This document shows, one piece after another, positions 12,276 through 24,307 of a DNA stretch of 64,000 nucleotides. A program made the position numbers and the translations under genes. The number at the start of each line of letters is the position of its first letter. Positions within the stretch are counted from its first letter, which is position 1. The stretch lies in the NCBI GenBank assembly GCA_037355855.1, contig CM074768.1, positions 2,170,001-2,234,000 on the forward strand. The letters run 5' to 3'. This stretch comes from Pseudo-nitzschia pungens. Its lineage: Eukaryota > Bacillariophyta > Bacillariophyceae > Bacillariales > Bacillariaceae. A model generated the notes under the pieces. The model saw only the letters and a program-made list of their open reading frames with translations. It had not been told where the DNA came from and ran no database searches.

Positions 12276-13702
12276 AGCAAAGAGCAAACAGCAGGGAAGC
12301 GTCGATACAGGGGATAGGGTTTTGCTAGGTTCAATTCGTGGATTATGTACTGTAAAGAGATACCCTAGCATGGCCAAGACGAAATCGATACAGCAGCGAG
12401 GAGCAGCAAGCAGCAGCAAGCAGCAAGCAGCAAACATCGAATAACGTACAGGGGTTTTGCTAGGTTCGACGCGTTGTTTTTGTGCTGCAAAACAATACCC
12501 TAGCATCGCCCTCGATAAAATCGATACAGCGGGGGGGGGGGGGTGGCAGCAAGCAGCAAACAGCAGCAGCAAGCAGCGAATAACAAGGTACAGGGGTTTT
12601 GCTGGGTCCGACGCGTTCTTTTTGTACTCTAAATGGATACCCTTGCGCAGCCAAGACAAAACCGATACAGCAGCGAGGAGCAGCAACGCTTCGATAATAC
12701 AGGGAGGGGACAACAAGCAGCAGCAAGCAGCAACGCGTCGATATACTACGCTTCGATATACTACGCGTCGATATACTACGGGGGGGGACAGCAAGCAGCA
12801 GGAAGCAGCAACGTGTCAATAATACAGGGGGGGACAGCAAGCAGCAGCATGCAGCGAAGATCAACCTACAGGGGTTTTGCTAGGTTCGACGCGTGGATTA
12901 TATACTGCCAAACAATACCCTAGCGCAGCCAAGACAAAATCGATATAGCAGGGGGGGGACAGCAAGCAGTAGCAATCAGCGAATATCAACGTACAGGGGT
13001 TTTGCTAGGTTCGACGCGTTGATTTTGTACTGTAGAAGGATACCCTTGCACAGCCACGACAAAATCGATACAGCAGGGGGGGGGGGACAGCAAGCAGCAG
13101 CAACGCGTCGATAATACAGGGGAGCTGCAAGCAGCAAATAACGTACTGGGTTTTGCTAGGTCCGACGCGTTGTTTTTGTACTGTAAAGGGATACCCCATC
13201 GCAGCCAAGATAAAATCGATGCAGCAGGGGGGACAGCAAAGCGTCGATATACAGCAGGGGGAGCAGCAAGCAGCAACAAGCAGCAACAAGCAGCAAATAA
13301 CGTACTGGGTTTTGCTAGGTCCGACGCGTGGATTATGTACTGTCAAGAGATACCCTAGCGAAGCCAAGATAAAATCGATACAGCAGCAAGCAGCAGCAAC
13401 GCGTCGATAGTACAGCAAGCAGTAAGCAGCAGCAACGCGTTGATAATACGGGGAGCAGCAAGCAGCAACTCGTCGATAATACGGGGAACAGCAAGCAGCA
13501 GCAACGCGTCGATAATACGGGGAGCAGCAAGCAGCAACGCGTCGATAATACGGGGAGCAGCAAGCAGCAACGCGTCGATAATACGGGGAACAGCAAGCAG
13601 CAGCGTAGCGTCGATATACTACAGGGGGATAGCAAACGGCAGGAACGCGTCGATATACAACGGGGGGATAGCAAGCAGCAGCAAGCAGCAACGCGTCGAT
13701 AA
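12276..13702. repeat. Complex CAGCA/ACGCGTCGATA minisatellite
   Basis: Short modules (cagcaagcagcagcaacg, cgtcgatatactac, poly-G tracts) alternate with a longer module of about 80 bp containing ttttgctaggttcgacgcgt and gcagccaagacaaaatcgat. The longer module occurs at least seven times, near 12322, 12455, 12596, 12875, 12998, 13152 and 13313. Frames of 60-230 aa on both strands are products of the stop-poor repeat. A second locus of the same family is at 23735-24219. Confidence 0.85.
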
Positions 13703-14569
13703 TTAGAAAACAATTTCGGCAAAGTATGCTGGCTCTGTACCGAATGTTGTTTTCATCATTATTACTAAGGTTAAGTTACCGTAAACCTGACGTACTCGTA
13801 CCGGTAAGGCTTATTGTATTATTATTATGTTATTATTATTTCGATCCTTCAGTTCGGGTTTCTTTTCATCCGCACATCCAGGTCTCTTTTTCAAAATTCG
13901 TACGATCGGTCCATATTATCTATAGGGCAAGGCAAGTGCGAAAGACAATGTAGGATCGTATGATCCGTACCATTGACCCAAGCCTACCATTGTCCAGTGC
14001 CGTAGTGAACAGAGCTGAACAGTGAGGAATGAGCAGGTACAGTAGAATGTAGAGCAGTAGGCAGAGTTGCTAAGCAGGGGTCTTTGGTATGGATACTATT
14101 CTCATTGTTTTCACAAAGAGCGAGCCTTTTAAAGCTGTCTACGTGAGTGACTGACCGACAGTGGCGGTCTGAGAAAAAGTTCCCACCCTTCCCACCCTTG
14201 CGATGGACCTTTGCAACTGCTTCTAGTATGGGACTTAAGCCCTGCTACATGCACTCGCATATGCGATCACACTTTCTCTCTAGCAGCTTTGTTAGCCCGC
14301 CAACCTATGTCTAATAGTTAGTATACATACATAGGACCGCAGGTCCCATAGCTCCTAGGAGGGTTGGTCAACGAGCAACAGGACACCTTCAGACCGGTAG
14401 TTGCTGGCCAGACGAGACGGCGCCCGGGAATTGGGCGTAGCAGATTCCCGGGTTTCCCAAACCCGACAGTGGTAATCTTACTCAACAGAGGCATGATAAG
14501 CCTCCCCTAAAAGACCTCTGATACCCGCAACGATTAGGAAGTAATTACTACTATTATTTTTTACTGCCT
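13703..14569. other. Intergenic, unrecognised
   Basis: About 14340-14560 is GC-richer with small hairpins (gcgcccgggaattgggcg, ttcccgggtttcccaaaccc) and differs in texture from its neighbours. It could be part of an old retroelement or an RNA, but I recognise neither a tRNA nor an rRNA. Confidence 0.4.
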
Positions 14570-14658
14570 CTGGTCCAAAATACTGTATCGATGACTCTTA
14601 ACGATAAACGATTTTTGAACGCACACATAAGAGCCATCGATACAGTATTTTGGACCAG
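14570..14658. mobile_element. 89-bp palindromic element, 31-bp TIRs
   Basis: CTGGTCCAAAATACTGTATC opens the segment and its complement closes it. The arms are about 31 bp with one mismatch around a 27-bp spacer. No coding capacity; a small MITE or a hairpin. Confidence 0.75.
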
Positions 14659-15337
14659 TAAGGTTACTTTATCTTTATTACCTTTACGAGTAGTTCCATT
14701 GACTTACGATCAATTGACAATCCCTTTTATCAATGGCTTTCACTACAATTACGCAACGAATACATTACAAATATTAGAAAAGACTCATTTAACTATTTTT
14801 AATTTTTTATTCGTTATTTATTGATTAGGTCGCTTGTAAACCTTCGGATTCTTCTCTGCAAAAAAAAAATTACTTCTTATTCTTCAAAAGTACAATAATA
14901 TTGAATTTTTCTTATTTACAATTATTTATTGCACTAGTAAACCTTACGTACCATTACGGAAAGGAATATCGTATGCCTCCTTCGCTGTCACTTCGCAATA
15001 CGAGGTGCGAAAAGGACCACGTACCGTACGGTACAATGTAAGGCTCTACCGTACAACAGTACAATTCGTTTTTTAACGTACAACAGTACATTATTTCGTT
15101 TTTTCGTGTGGCAATCTCGCCGGGAGCTTAACATTGTTAGTAGTCGTAAGCAACGTACCGGTATTTACGAGTGCATCGAACCATGATCTGCCACTTGTCT
15201 TGAATTACTGCACATCGACATCGACATCAACAGACTTCTCAGCCTCAACGAGAAGATTCGTCCGCAACATTCTCCAGCACGTTGCTTAGAAGATCACCGA
15301 AACGATATAACACTAACAAAGTGAAACTGTTTCTCCC
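14659..15337. other. Intergenic upstream of the 15338 gene
   Basis: AT-rich sequence, then GTAC-palindrome-rich sequence around 15000-15160. The last 150 bp hold the putative promoter and 5' UTR of the gene at 15338; I see no convincing TATA box. Confidence 0.45.
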
Positions 15338-16931
15338 ATGCATCTCTCCTCGGTTTCGCTCGCCGTCGTTTGCCTGTTTTCGATCCCAAGGATCGTCCGG
15401 GGATCGAAGGCGCCCATTGGTCTGTATCAGATCTTATCCGCGGGCGATGGATCCACAGACAAACCCATCATAAACGCTTCTTTGGTATCAAATTCATTCA
15501 CACTAAATGTTTTCTTCGAATTCAGCAATAGCAGCGAGGTGCTCCCTATCTCTATGGAACTTTTCTCGGGCCTTGGAGGTTCCGCGGTTTGCACCGATGG
15601 ATCACCTCTGAACACATCTTTGTACACGACAAAACAGATGCCTGGTCCAAATTATAGCACAATTACTACCGATGGAATAATTGGTAAGCAGACACGAATC
15701 TTAAACGAAACGACAAAACACGACACTACACCACCGTAAAGTACGAGTTTCAAGCACCTTGGACTCTCGCACGTACTTTGTAATACGTACCTGATACTCC
15801 TACTTGCAATTGTACGAACTCGTTGTGGTTCGTCGAAACTTTCAGGTTCACTAACCCGTTTGTCTCTCTCTCTGTCCTCTGCAACTGCTTTAGGCACCGC
15901 CGAGTATACAATTTCTGATTTGAATGCTATCCCTTCATCCGCATACACTGTTTATCCAAATGCGAGCAAAGTAGTGAACCTTTGTAAGCATTTAGCACGC
16001 ATGATACATGCCAGCAAAATCTGTTTGTGGATATGCATGTTTAGATTTGTATGAGATGACACTCACTTCTCGTGTTTTCCCACTATCGTTTTGTTCAATG
16101 TTCTGGGGAAAAGGTGCTCGAACATCCATAAAGAAAGACTACGGAAATGGGTTGGATTACGTTTCTTATCTTGACAGCCTGGTGCAGTACAATGCTATAT
16201 TCGATACGCTATCCGAATTCTCCACGACTACCAATGTATCTTATACCGCCGCAGGAAGGTTGGACGAAAACGTGACCCGGAAAATTGAAATGGAGGCATT
16301 TTTGTGTGCCAACAACGGTGCTCCTGCCACAGCCTACAAGATGGGTACGGACTTCACCGTTTGCGTGCGTCCACTGATCAAGTTTGTCTCGGAGGGGTAT
16401 TCCATGCATGAGTTCGTCAATGTCACATGCCAAAACTCGGTCTACTCGCACGAATTGTTCGCCAGCTCCGTGGCAGGCTTGCTGACAACGCAGATAGATA
16501 ATACCTCCTCGTATTTGTCCGCGAGTGGAGAAGCGGTGGGTGCGGCTGCGAAGGCATTTAAGAGCGTAGTTGTTGCGGGATACTTTGTCGTGAATGAGCC
16601 GTCGTTTACCTGCAGCGGAGACGTCAAGGTGGCTTTCAACAACACATTGCGCCGCCTGACCTCGAGTTTCTCGCGCACTCCCCTCCGCCACAACAACGTG
16701 GAAGATTTCCACCCCCGCCACCACGTGCCCTTGTCGACTCTTCCGCGTGAGCTCCAAGAAGCAGAAACAACCGAAGACTCGGAGCTCAGCCCGTTTGAAA
16801 CCTCGATCGGTCTCGTCTACGACGCCTCTACCAATGCCAACCTATCGAGTGCTACGACCTTTTCGATGTTTTGGAGCCGTAACAGACTCGTGATCGGTTT
16901 CGCCATCGCTACCATGATGCTATTACTCTAA
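15338..16931 (+). CDS. Secreted or surface-anchored protein of unknown function, three exons
   Basis: Exons 15338-15683, 15894-15983 and 16114-16931 join through two GT-AG introns (gtaagc donors, both phase 1) into 417 residues. The join restores a continuous frame. The protein starts with a signal peptide (MHLSSVSLAVVCLFSIP, then a likely cleavage before residue 25). It has about a dozen N-glycosylation sequons and several Cys, and ends in a short hydrophobic tail (LVIGFAIATMMLLL) right at the stop. That layout suggests a GPI-anchor signal or tail anchor on a cell-surface protein. The middle (around FLCANNGAPATAY and FTVCVRPL) resembles diatom secreted proteins I recall without a named domain. 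No function is assigned. Gene structure is well supported; the anchoring mode is inference. Confidence 0.75.
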
Positions 16932-19526
16932 GCAAATACTTCCTATTTCCCTTTCTTGCTGGGAATACGAGACTCAATCGGCAAACAACAATGATCAATC
17001 ATGTCTTCCGCACTTACCAAGGTGGGTCGACAACTGTATCATTTATGTTACCAAACTCGATTGTACATCTATTCGACAGCGTTCGTCTGTTCGAGGGTGC
17101 GTGCGTACCAGCATTGGAAGCAATGTGGTCGCGTTCGCCTCGCAGATACCATCCCGGATACCAGATACCTTCCGTGCCATCTTCCTTCACTTACCAAGGT
17201 GGGTCGATGCCAAACTTTCTTGAAAACGCGTGTGTGCTGGTCTATCACGTCCTGTTATCACCAGCTGCACACATGCCTGCCCAGACGGTTTTTTCCATTT
17301 TCACACTTACATATACCGCACATGCATATTCCAATAAATAGTAAAATTAGTTTCACCCTCCTCGGGACCTGTTAAGTTTTAAAGTATTCAACACAATCGA
17401 CAGTATTGGATTGGATTGGATTGGATTGGATTGGATTGTTTAGGGTTAATTGAGAATGTGCCTTCACAAACTACGGGGACCCGTGAAGGAGCGGCACGCC
17501 ATTTTCGTTCCGTTCGTTCCACAGACGATTGTGCCTTGACACAACACCGACAAGGGGAGTGTTGTATATTTCCAGTTTTCCGCGGTTACCCCGTACGGTC
17601 GTTGGTGAGGGGAGGATGCACATTACGAAGTTCCTAACTGCGAAATCTATCAACAGTACTGTGACCTGATATAGAAGCATCCAACAAGAAATGATGAAAC
17701 GCATATTGATGCTGACAACTACGAAGTATTATTTATTTCTTTTTTTGGAGGTCGCAACGAAGTTTTTGGAGGCGGAAGGTGCAAATTGGAAGGGGGATGT
17801 GATTTTCCAGGATTCGATCGATTTTTGTATTGGTTCTTGCTCGGTGATTCAACTCCTGCGAACCAGTCGAGCGAAAGAGAAACCGTTGGACGTTTCGGGT
17901 GAACGTGTATAGCATAAACGCTGACTGCTTGTTATTCCTGGTCCTCCGGAAACAATTCGTCCGTCCAATTTATGCTTATTCTAATGACGATTGCTCTTCA
18001 TTTCGTGGACCGACAAGCCGATGCCGAATCGAAGGTGCGAACAACGTCACGGTATTTGTTGTTCGTTTGGTCACCTGCACATTACAGTGCCACTTCGATT
18101 GATCCGGATGAAGGTTTTTCAACGAAAAAATTGAATGAGCCGGAACAATGTGTTGGAACGTGCCTTCACATCTCGATAATGTCGACGTTGTTCTTGGCCG
18201 AAAATTATTTTTGTTTTTGGTTATCGAGGAATTTTATTCCTCAACGCAGAATTTTATCAGAACTCAGAAGTCCGTTTGTTCGATTGAGATTATTCTTGAG
18301 ATAACCTTACCAACAGGTTAACTTATGTACGATAGTATTCGTACACATACGAGTACATTATGGGCAATTCTACCTACCGTACCGGTATGCTCACCCCTGT
18401 GTACAAATAAGGTACAAGCAACGTTACATCCTCTCAGGCACGGGTCCAACACTGAAGGGTATTCGTAAGGTTACTCGTATGCAACATTCACGAGAAGTCA
18501 TCATAAGTCTTACCAGGTAAGTTACTGATACATGACAGTCATTCCGAATAATCTTTCATTGCCAAAATTTATTCAATATCGGAAATAACCATGACATTAT
18601 TATTTTTACTATCAATTTTCTTCACTTAGGTGATCAGACCCAGAACATGGTCGCGCCCAAATCCGTTCTCTCAAAATGAATCACTCTTTTTGTGGGTTCA
18701 GCCTTGAGTTGTCCTTCAAAGAAGTTTCTGCTGAAACTGACAAGCACAAACATTCTCGAAACGCTTCACCGATCGTAATCTGCATTATATTCACAACAGT
18801 AAAACGGTGAAACGCAGTAAAAACCTTCGAACAAAGTGGAATACATCTTGATCGAGACAATTCTGGAACATCGTTTGTGGGTTGGTTATTCATCCATTTC
18901 GAGTAACGTTTTGTATTCCATCTTTCGCACTCGACTCGACCAGAGGTTATTGAAAGTAAGGTTACGTACAAAGTACCGTATTCGCCCACCTATACGAACA
19001 AGTACCGTACAAATAAATACGTACCGTACGTAAGTAACCTTACGTACAAGTCTTTTATGATTTTCAATGTTGTTTGATTGCTTGATTCATTCGATTAAAA
19101 GTCCAGATACAAGCAAGTGATCTCTTCGACTGACTCGATTGCTGTGTTGTCAATCAAAATCGATTTTAGGTCCACTGCTAAGAATTTATCTATCCTATCC
19201 TATCTATTATAGGTATGTACAAATCGTGTCAGAGAAATTCATGATTGATTCAAAAATGCGAAAAACGAGTCGAGTCAGTCATTTCGATCTGCTACCTTAC
19301 TTACATACTGGTAGACGGACGATACCGTACGCAGCGTACGATACGATAAATGAGCACGAAGTAATGTTCTTGTGGCGAAATTGAATTTTTCCAATTACAG
19401 TACCGTACCGTACGGTATTCAACTGTCGTGGTCGAGATCGATGGTTGATACGGTCGTTCATCTCCTAATACCTCTTTTTCTTTTTCTTCGAACCATTGCA
19501 GACACATTTGGATATTTGAAATCACT
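16932..19526. other. Intergenic, no supported gene
   Basis: Short frames only. An 18-bp direct repeat (cttaccaaggtgggtcga) occurs near 17014 and 17192. GTAC-palindrome stretches lie near 18330 and 18960-19040. The ~110-aa plus frame at 17972 has no recognisable feature. Confidence 0.5.
17405..17442. repeat. TTGGA pentanucleotide repeat
   Basis: About seven copies of ATTGG. Similar words (aatcgaatccaaccc) fill intron 1 of the minus-strand gene at 24963-27111. Confidence 0.9.
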
Positions 19527-22500
19527 ATGCGTTTTGAAACCATTGTCATTTCAACCACAGCAGCATCCTGTGCCACTGCAAGCAACCATAAACAGCATGG
19601 TAAAGCACCCCCTACCCATTCATGGTTGAGGTCTGATGAACACAGGAACGACAAGAAACTCAATGAAAAGAACAAATTTCTTCAAACTACTTCAAAAATT
19701 GTGAAGAAAAACATTGCCATTCGGAAACCAATTGGGGAAGGTGCAGGTTGGGACACTTTTGGTCCTCTTGATCTTGGTATTTTAGAGAAGAATCGTATCA
19801 AGAGGGAAAATTTGAAGGCAGCATCAAGTGTTCCAGCCACAGAAGCTGGAATGCTTGGACGAAATCTTGATGGAAGTACTGCTGTAACCATTGATTGTAA
19901 AGCCTATTGTGTTCACCGTCCTGTCATTCAAAAGTCTGGAGAAAATTTCATGGATGTCATCTCTTCATGCACTAAGAAAAAAGACAGTAAAAAATGTCCA
20001 TATGGTGATATTCCATTGAACTGCTGGAATACAACGAACGTTACAGATATGACCAAGGCATTCTTTCAGAGAAGAAAATTCAATATGCCATTGAATTGTT
20101 GGGAAGTTTCCCAAGTTACTTCAATGTATGATATGTTTCATGGTGCAAAATCTTTCAACCATCCTATTCATGAATGGCACACTTTCCAAGTTAATGACAT
20201 GAGAAGGATGTTTTATGGTGCATCTGCTTTTAACCAGCCCATTGGTGACTGGGACGTGTCTCAAGTGAATGACACGAGTTACATGTTTGGCAGTGCAGAT
20301 TCTTTCAATGCGCCAATCAATCAATGGAATGTCTCTCAAGTTAACAAGATGGATGGAATGTTTTTATATGCACCTGCATTTAACCAACCCCTCAATGGGT
20401 GGGATGTTTCTAGAGTTTCCTACATGAGAAACATTTTTAATGGTGCATCTGCTTTTAACCAGCCCATTGGTGACTGGGACGTGTCTCAAGTGAATGACAT
20501 GAGTTACATGTTTGGCAGTGCATATTCTTTCAATGCGCCAATCGATCAATGGAACGTCTCTCGAGTTGAAAGGATGGATGGAATGTTTTTATATGCACCT
20601 GCTTTTGATCAACCGCTCAATGGGTGGGATGTTTCTCGAGTTTCCTTCATGGGAAAAATGTTTAATGGTGCATCTGCTTTTAACCAGCCCATCAGTGACT
20701 GGGACGTGTCTCAAGTGAATGACACGAGTTACATGTTTGGCAGTGCATATTCTTTCAATGCGCCAATCGATCAATGGAACGTCTCTCGAGTTGAAAGGAT
20801 GGATGGAATGTTTTTATATGCACCTGCTTTTGATCAACCGCTCAATGGGTGGGATGTTTCTCGAGTTTCCTTCATGGGAAAAATGTTTAATGGTGCATCT
20901 GCTTTTAACCAGCCCATCAGTGACTGGAACATGTCTCAAGTATATGATGTGGGTTGGATGTTTGATGGTGCATACGTTTTCAACCAGCCTCTGGATGAGT
21001 GGGATGTTTCTCATACTACCTACATGAGAGGTATGTTCTTTGCGGCAAAATCTTTCAACCAGTCGATTGAGAAGTGGAATGTTTCAGGAGTTTACAGCAT
21101 GGTTCAAATCTTTTATGGAGCATCTGCTTTTAACCAGCCCCTCAACGGATGGAACGTTTCTCAACTTGAAGATATGTACGAGATGTTTCATGGTGCATAT
21201 GCTTTCAACCAGCCTCTCAATGAGTGGGATGTTTCGAATATTAATGATATGGTACAACTATTTCATGGTGCATCAGCTTTCAACCAGCCTCTCAATGAGT
21301 GGAATGTGTCTCAAGTTAGTACTATGGATCAGATGTTTAATGGCGCATCAGCTTTCAACCAGCCTCTCAATGAGTGGGACGTGTCCCAAGCTAGTACTAT
21401 GGATCAGATGTTTTATGGTGCATCTGCTTTCAACCAGCCTCTCAATGAGTGGAACGTGTCTCAAGTTGTCCTTATGGGTTGGATGTTCAATGGTGCATCT
21501 GCTTTCAATCAGTCCATCAATGACTGGGATGTGTCAAAAATTAATGACATGGTATTGATGTTTAATGGTGCATCTGCTTTCAACCATCCCATCAATAAAT
21601 GGAATGTTTCTCAAGTGACTGACATGGGCCTGATGTTCAGTGGTGCATCTGCCTTCAATCAGCCAATTAATGACTGGGATGTTTCTCAGGCTACAGACAT
21701 AAGTGGGATGTTCTATGATGCATCTGCGTTCAATCAGCCCCTCAATGAATGGAACATTTCTAAAGTTCATAAAATGGGTTGGATTTTTGATGGTGCATAT
21801 GCATTCAACCAGCCCCTTACTGGATGGAATATTTCAGGAGTTATCGACATGGGTTGGTTGTTTCATAAAGCATTTTCTTTCAACCAAACCATCTCTGCAT
21901 GGAACGTGTCTCAAGTTCATTACATGTATAGGATGTTTGATGGTGCATCTTCTTTCAATCAACCAATCAACAAATGGGATGTTTCTACAGTTCATGATAT
22001 GAGAGGGATGTTTCATGATGCATCTGCTTTCAACCAACCAATCAATGAATGGGACGTTTCTCGAGTGATTGATATGAATGGAATGTTTTCGGGTGCATCT
22101 GTTTTCAACCAGTCTATCAATGAATGGGAGGTGTCTCGAGTTCATGACATGAGTTTTATGTTTCATAAAGCACATGCTTTCAACCACTGCTTGGGCGCAT
22201 GGGACGCTCTGACTTCTGATCGAAATGTGGTACTAAATGACATATTTAAAAATTCTGGCTGCAATTCCACCTCACTTTCTGAAGGTATCTGGTGCAATAA
22301 CAATTGTCCTGGGTCCAATTGCACCAATGATGTCTCATTCCATTTGAATGGTAAAAAACACCAAGACTGCAACTGGGTTGCAAAGAAGCCAATGAAGCGT
22401 TGCAGCAAGAAGGATAGAAAAACAAAACAGAAGGTAAAGGAATATTGTGGATCAGCCTGTGATTTGCGCTGTTCATGCAAAAATTCCAAGAAACCTTTCA

Positions 22501-22643
22501 AGTCAGATGGCAGCGTTCTACAGTGCAGACATATTGATACAATGGTGAAATGCAACGAAGAAGCTACGAGCAAAGTGTTCAAAGGACGCTTTGTTGCAGA
22601 TTTGTGTCCCAAGAAGTGTGGGATTTGTGTCGTCGAAAAATAG
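19527..22643 (+). CDS. BspA/DUF285-type repeat protein with Cys-rich C-terminus
   Basis: An uninterrupted 1038-residue frame from an ATG. Residues 1-20 could be a weak signal peptide (MRFETIVISTTAASC). After a 150-residue Lys/Cys-containing region come about 29 repeats of exactly 25 residues (about 173-897), pattern xDMxxMFxGASAFNQPLNEW then DVSQV. This is the DUF285 (mycoplasma-type BspA-like LRR) repeat, which stacks into a solenoid and in bacteria and protists marks surface or adhesion proteins. The last 140 residues are Cys-rich (GIWCNNNCPGSNC, DCNWVAKKPMKRC, LCPKKCGIC), a pattern seen in secreted diatom proteins. No membrane segment is visible, so secretion is inferred. The block 20217-20891 is a recent internal triplication. 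An upstream exon carrying a better signal peptide cannot be excluded. Confidence 0.9.
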   Translation: MRFETIVISTTAASCATASNHKQHGKAPPTHSWLRSDEHRNDKKLNEKNKFLQTTSKIVKKNIAIRKPIGEGAGWDTFGPLDLGILEKNRIKRENLKAASSVPATEAGMLGRNLDGSTAVTIDCKAYCVHRPVIQKSGENFMDVISSCTKKKDSKKCPYGDIPLNCWNTTNVTDMTKAFFQRRKFNMPLNCWEVSQVTSMYDMFHGAKSFNHPIHEWHTFQVNDMRRMFYGASAFNQPIGDWDVSQVNDTSYMFGSADSFNAPINQWNVSQVNKMDGMFLYAPAFNQPLNGWDVSRVSYMRNIFNGASAFNQPIGDWDVSQVNDMSYMFGSAYSFNAPIDQWNVSRVERMDGMFLYAPAFDQPLNGWDVSRVSFMGKMFNGASAFNQPISDWDVSQVNDTSYMFGSAYSFNAPIDQWNVSRVERMDGMFLYAPAFDQPLNGWDVSRVSFMGKMFNGASAFNQPISDWNMSQVYDVGWMFDGAYVFNQPLDEWDVSHTTYMRGMFFAAKSFNQSIEKWNVSGVYSMVQIFYGASAFNQPLNGWNVSQLEDMYEMFHGAYAFNQPLNEWDVSNINDMVQLFHGASAFNQPLNEWNVSQVSTMDQMFNGASAFNQPLNEWDVSQASTMDQMFYGASAFNQPLNEWNVSQVVLMGWMFNGASAFNQSINDWDVSKINDMVLMFNGASAFNHPINKWNVSQVTDMGLMFSGASAFNQPINDWDVSQATDISGMFYDASAFNQPLNEWNISKVHKMGWIFDGAYAFNQPLTGWNISGVIDMGWLFHKAFSFNQTISAWNVSQVHYMYRMFDGASSFNQPINKWDVSTVHDMRGMFHDASAFNQPINEWDVSRVIDMNGMFSGASVFNQSINEWEVSRVHDMSFMFHKAHAFNHCLGAWDALTSDRNVVLNDIFKNSGCNSTSLSEGIWCNNNCPGSNCTNDVSFHLNGKKHQDCNWVAKKPMKRCSKKDRKTKQKVKEYCGSACDLRCSCKNSKKPFKSDGSVLQCRHIDTMVKCNEEATSKVFKGRFVADLCPKKCGICVVEK
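20217..20891 (+). repeat. In-frame 225-bp triplication within the DUF285-type gene
   Basis: Units 20217-20441, 20442-20666 and 20667-20891 each encode three 25-aa repeats. By eye the second and third differ at only three bases, while the first is more diverged. The period is a multiple of 75 bp, so the frame is preserved. Confidence 0.92.
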
Positions 22644-23690
22644 ATGAACTAAAGCAGCAACCCGACATTTACGAAACCTGGTATGACTGGCTTATGTCAT
22701 AACATAGAAGAAGTGACGTTATTTCATTAATTTAAATAACACCAAACTGCCAACGACAACCACCACCTTCCGTCATGACCTGGACGACTGCCAAGGAATC
22801 GTGTGTTCTGCAGTAGATGTGTCATCTTCCTTATGAACTATGCAATCTTCTCGTCATCCACCTTTTCGTCGATCTCACCTTACCTCTCAAAGAAAGAACG
22901 CTAGGTGGCAATGCCAATCGGATTACGCCTAGATCCTTCCGGAATTGCAGGTCCGGAGACGCAGGTCCTGTCTTCGGAAGCTGAGGGATGTGACACAACC
23001 ATGGTACCCAATCGCGAACAGCGGCTGGTTTCTATTTGGCATTATCGACTGTTCTAATCCTGTTTGTTGTCAAGAATGTGTTCTAAACTCTTAGGACAAA
23101 CGGATTAGAGAGGCGAAGCCGAAGTGACACAGAAACGATGGTATAAGTCTAAGGCCTTGGATCAATTGATTGCTCTAACGGTCCACGAAAGCAATGACGA
23201 ACATTAACCAACAAACAAACTAAGGTGAATTTAATCGGTCATTGCACAGAATGCACCTTCGCATAGCATCGCTTGGTTACAACAATTCGCTCCCAGGCAA
23301 TTTCTCCTCCCTTCCACCCCATGGTGCCCGCTCTCCCGCCGATTAGATCTGTTTCGATCCTCAATGCTTTCCGATAGAAGTATTTACGGGCTGTAAATTC
23401 GATTTAATGTCAGATCAATCGCAATTGTACTTCATTGCAACGTGTCGTATTGCATGCACTCATTAACCTCGCCTTACAAGTCTCGTCCTCTCGGTGGGTA
23501 CTTGTCAATGGTAATGCGTTGACAACAATGGGTGGAATCATTCACGTCACAGTCGGAGGCGTGAACAGACAAGTTGCACTCCTGATGGTTCAAAAGTTGC
23601 GGGATTTGGGAGTTGAGCTTTTAAGGTGCGTGGGGTACGAAAGTGCCAGCAACTGAGCACGAAGCAACATACTGTACATCAGATCACAAC
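22644..23690. other. Intergenic, no supported gene
   Basis: 3' flank of the repeat-protein gene followed by unique sequence. A 73-aa frame at 23435 has no recognisable feature. Confidence 0.5.
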
Positions 23691-23734
23691 TCGATCCAAT
23701 CAGCATGACGGCAACCAGCAAGCAAAAGTATGCG

Positions 23735-24219
23735 ATGCTAACAGCAAGTCGTTTCGCTAGGTCCAACCCGTTCTTTTTTTGCTGTAAAGAGATCCATATC
23801 CCAGCATGACCAAGATAAACAGTACAGGGGGAGGCAGCAAGCATCAAAGAATAATGTACGTTGTTTCGCTAGGTTCGACGCGTTGTTTTTGTACTGCGAA
23901 ACAATACCCCAGTATCGCCCTAGATAAACAGTGAGCAGAAAGCAGCAGCAAGCAGCAACGCGTCGATATAGAGCGAACAGCAAAGCGTCCATCGAAAAGG
24001 TTTCAACATTCGATTTGCAAGGGACAGCAACGCGCCGATCTAAAGGGGACAGAAGCAAATTTCGATATTCATGAAGGGGACGACAGCAACGCGTCGATAT
24101 GCAGGTGGCAGCAAAGCGTCGATATACAGGGGGCAGCAGCAAAGGGTCGATATACAAGGGGACAGCAAGGCGTTGATATAGTACTAAAGGGCGGACAGCA
24201 ACGCGTCGAACAGCAAAGC
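23735..24219. repeat. Second locus of the ACGCGTCGATA minisatellite
   Basis: The same modules as 12276-13702 (cagcaacgcgtcgata, and the tttcgctaggttcgacgcg module near 23750 and 23862). It runs up to the region of the LTR relative. Confidence 0.82.
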
Positions 24220-24307
24220 TGTTTGGAGGGTTCTAAAGGATCGTGTAGATTAGTACCAGGTTTGAGTTGATTGCTTTCTCAGATTCATGCTGTAGTCAAA
24301 TCGTCAT

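Noticed and set aside
12183..13722. Frames of 120-230 aa on both strands in the 12-13.7 kb region
   Set aside because: They are read from a CAGCA/ACGCGTCGATA minisatellite; no family features and both strands are equally open.
14340..14560. GC-rich hairpin region as a tRNA or rRNA fragment
   Set aside because: No cloverleaf or conserved rRNA word could be found by eye.
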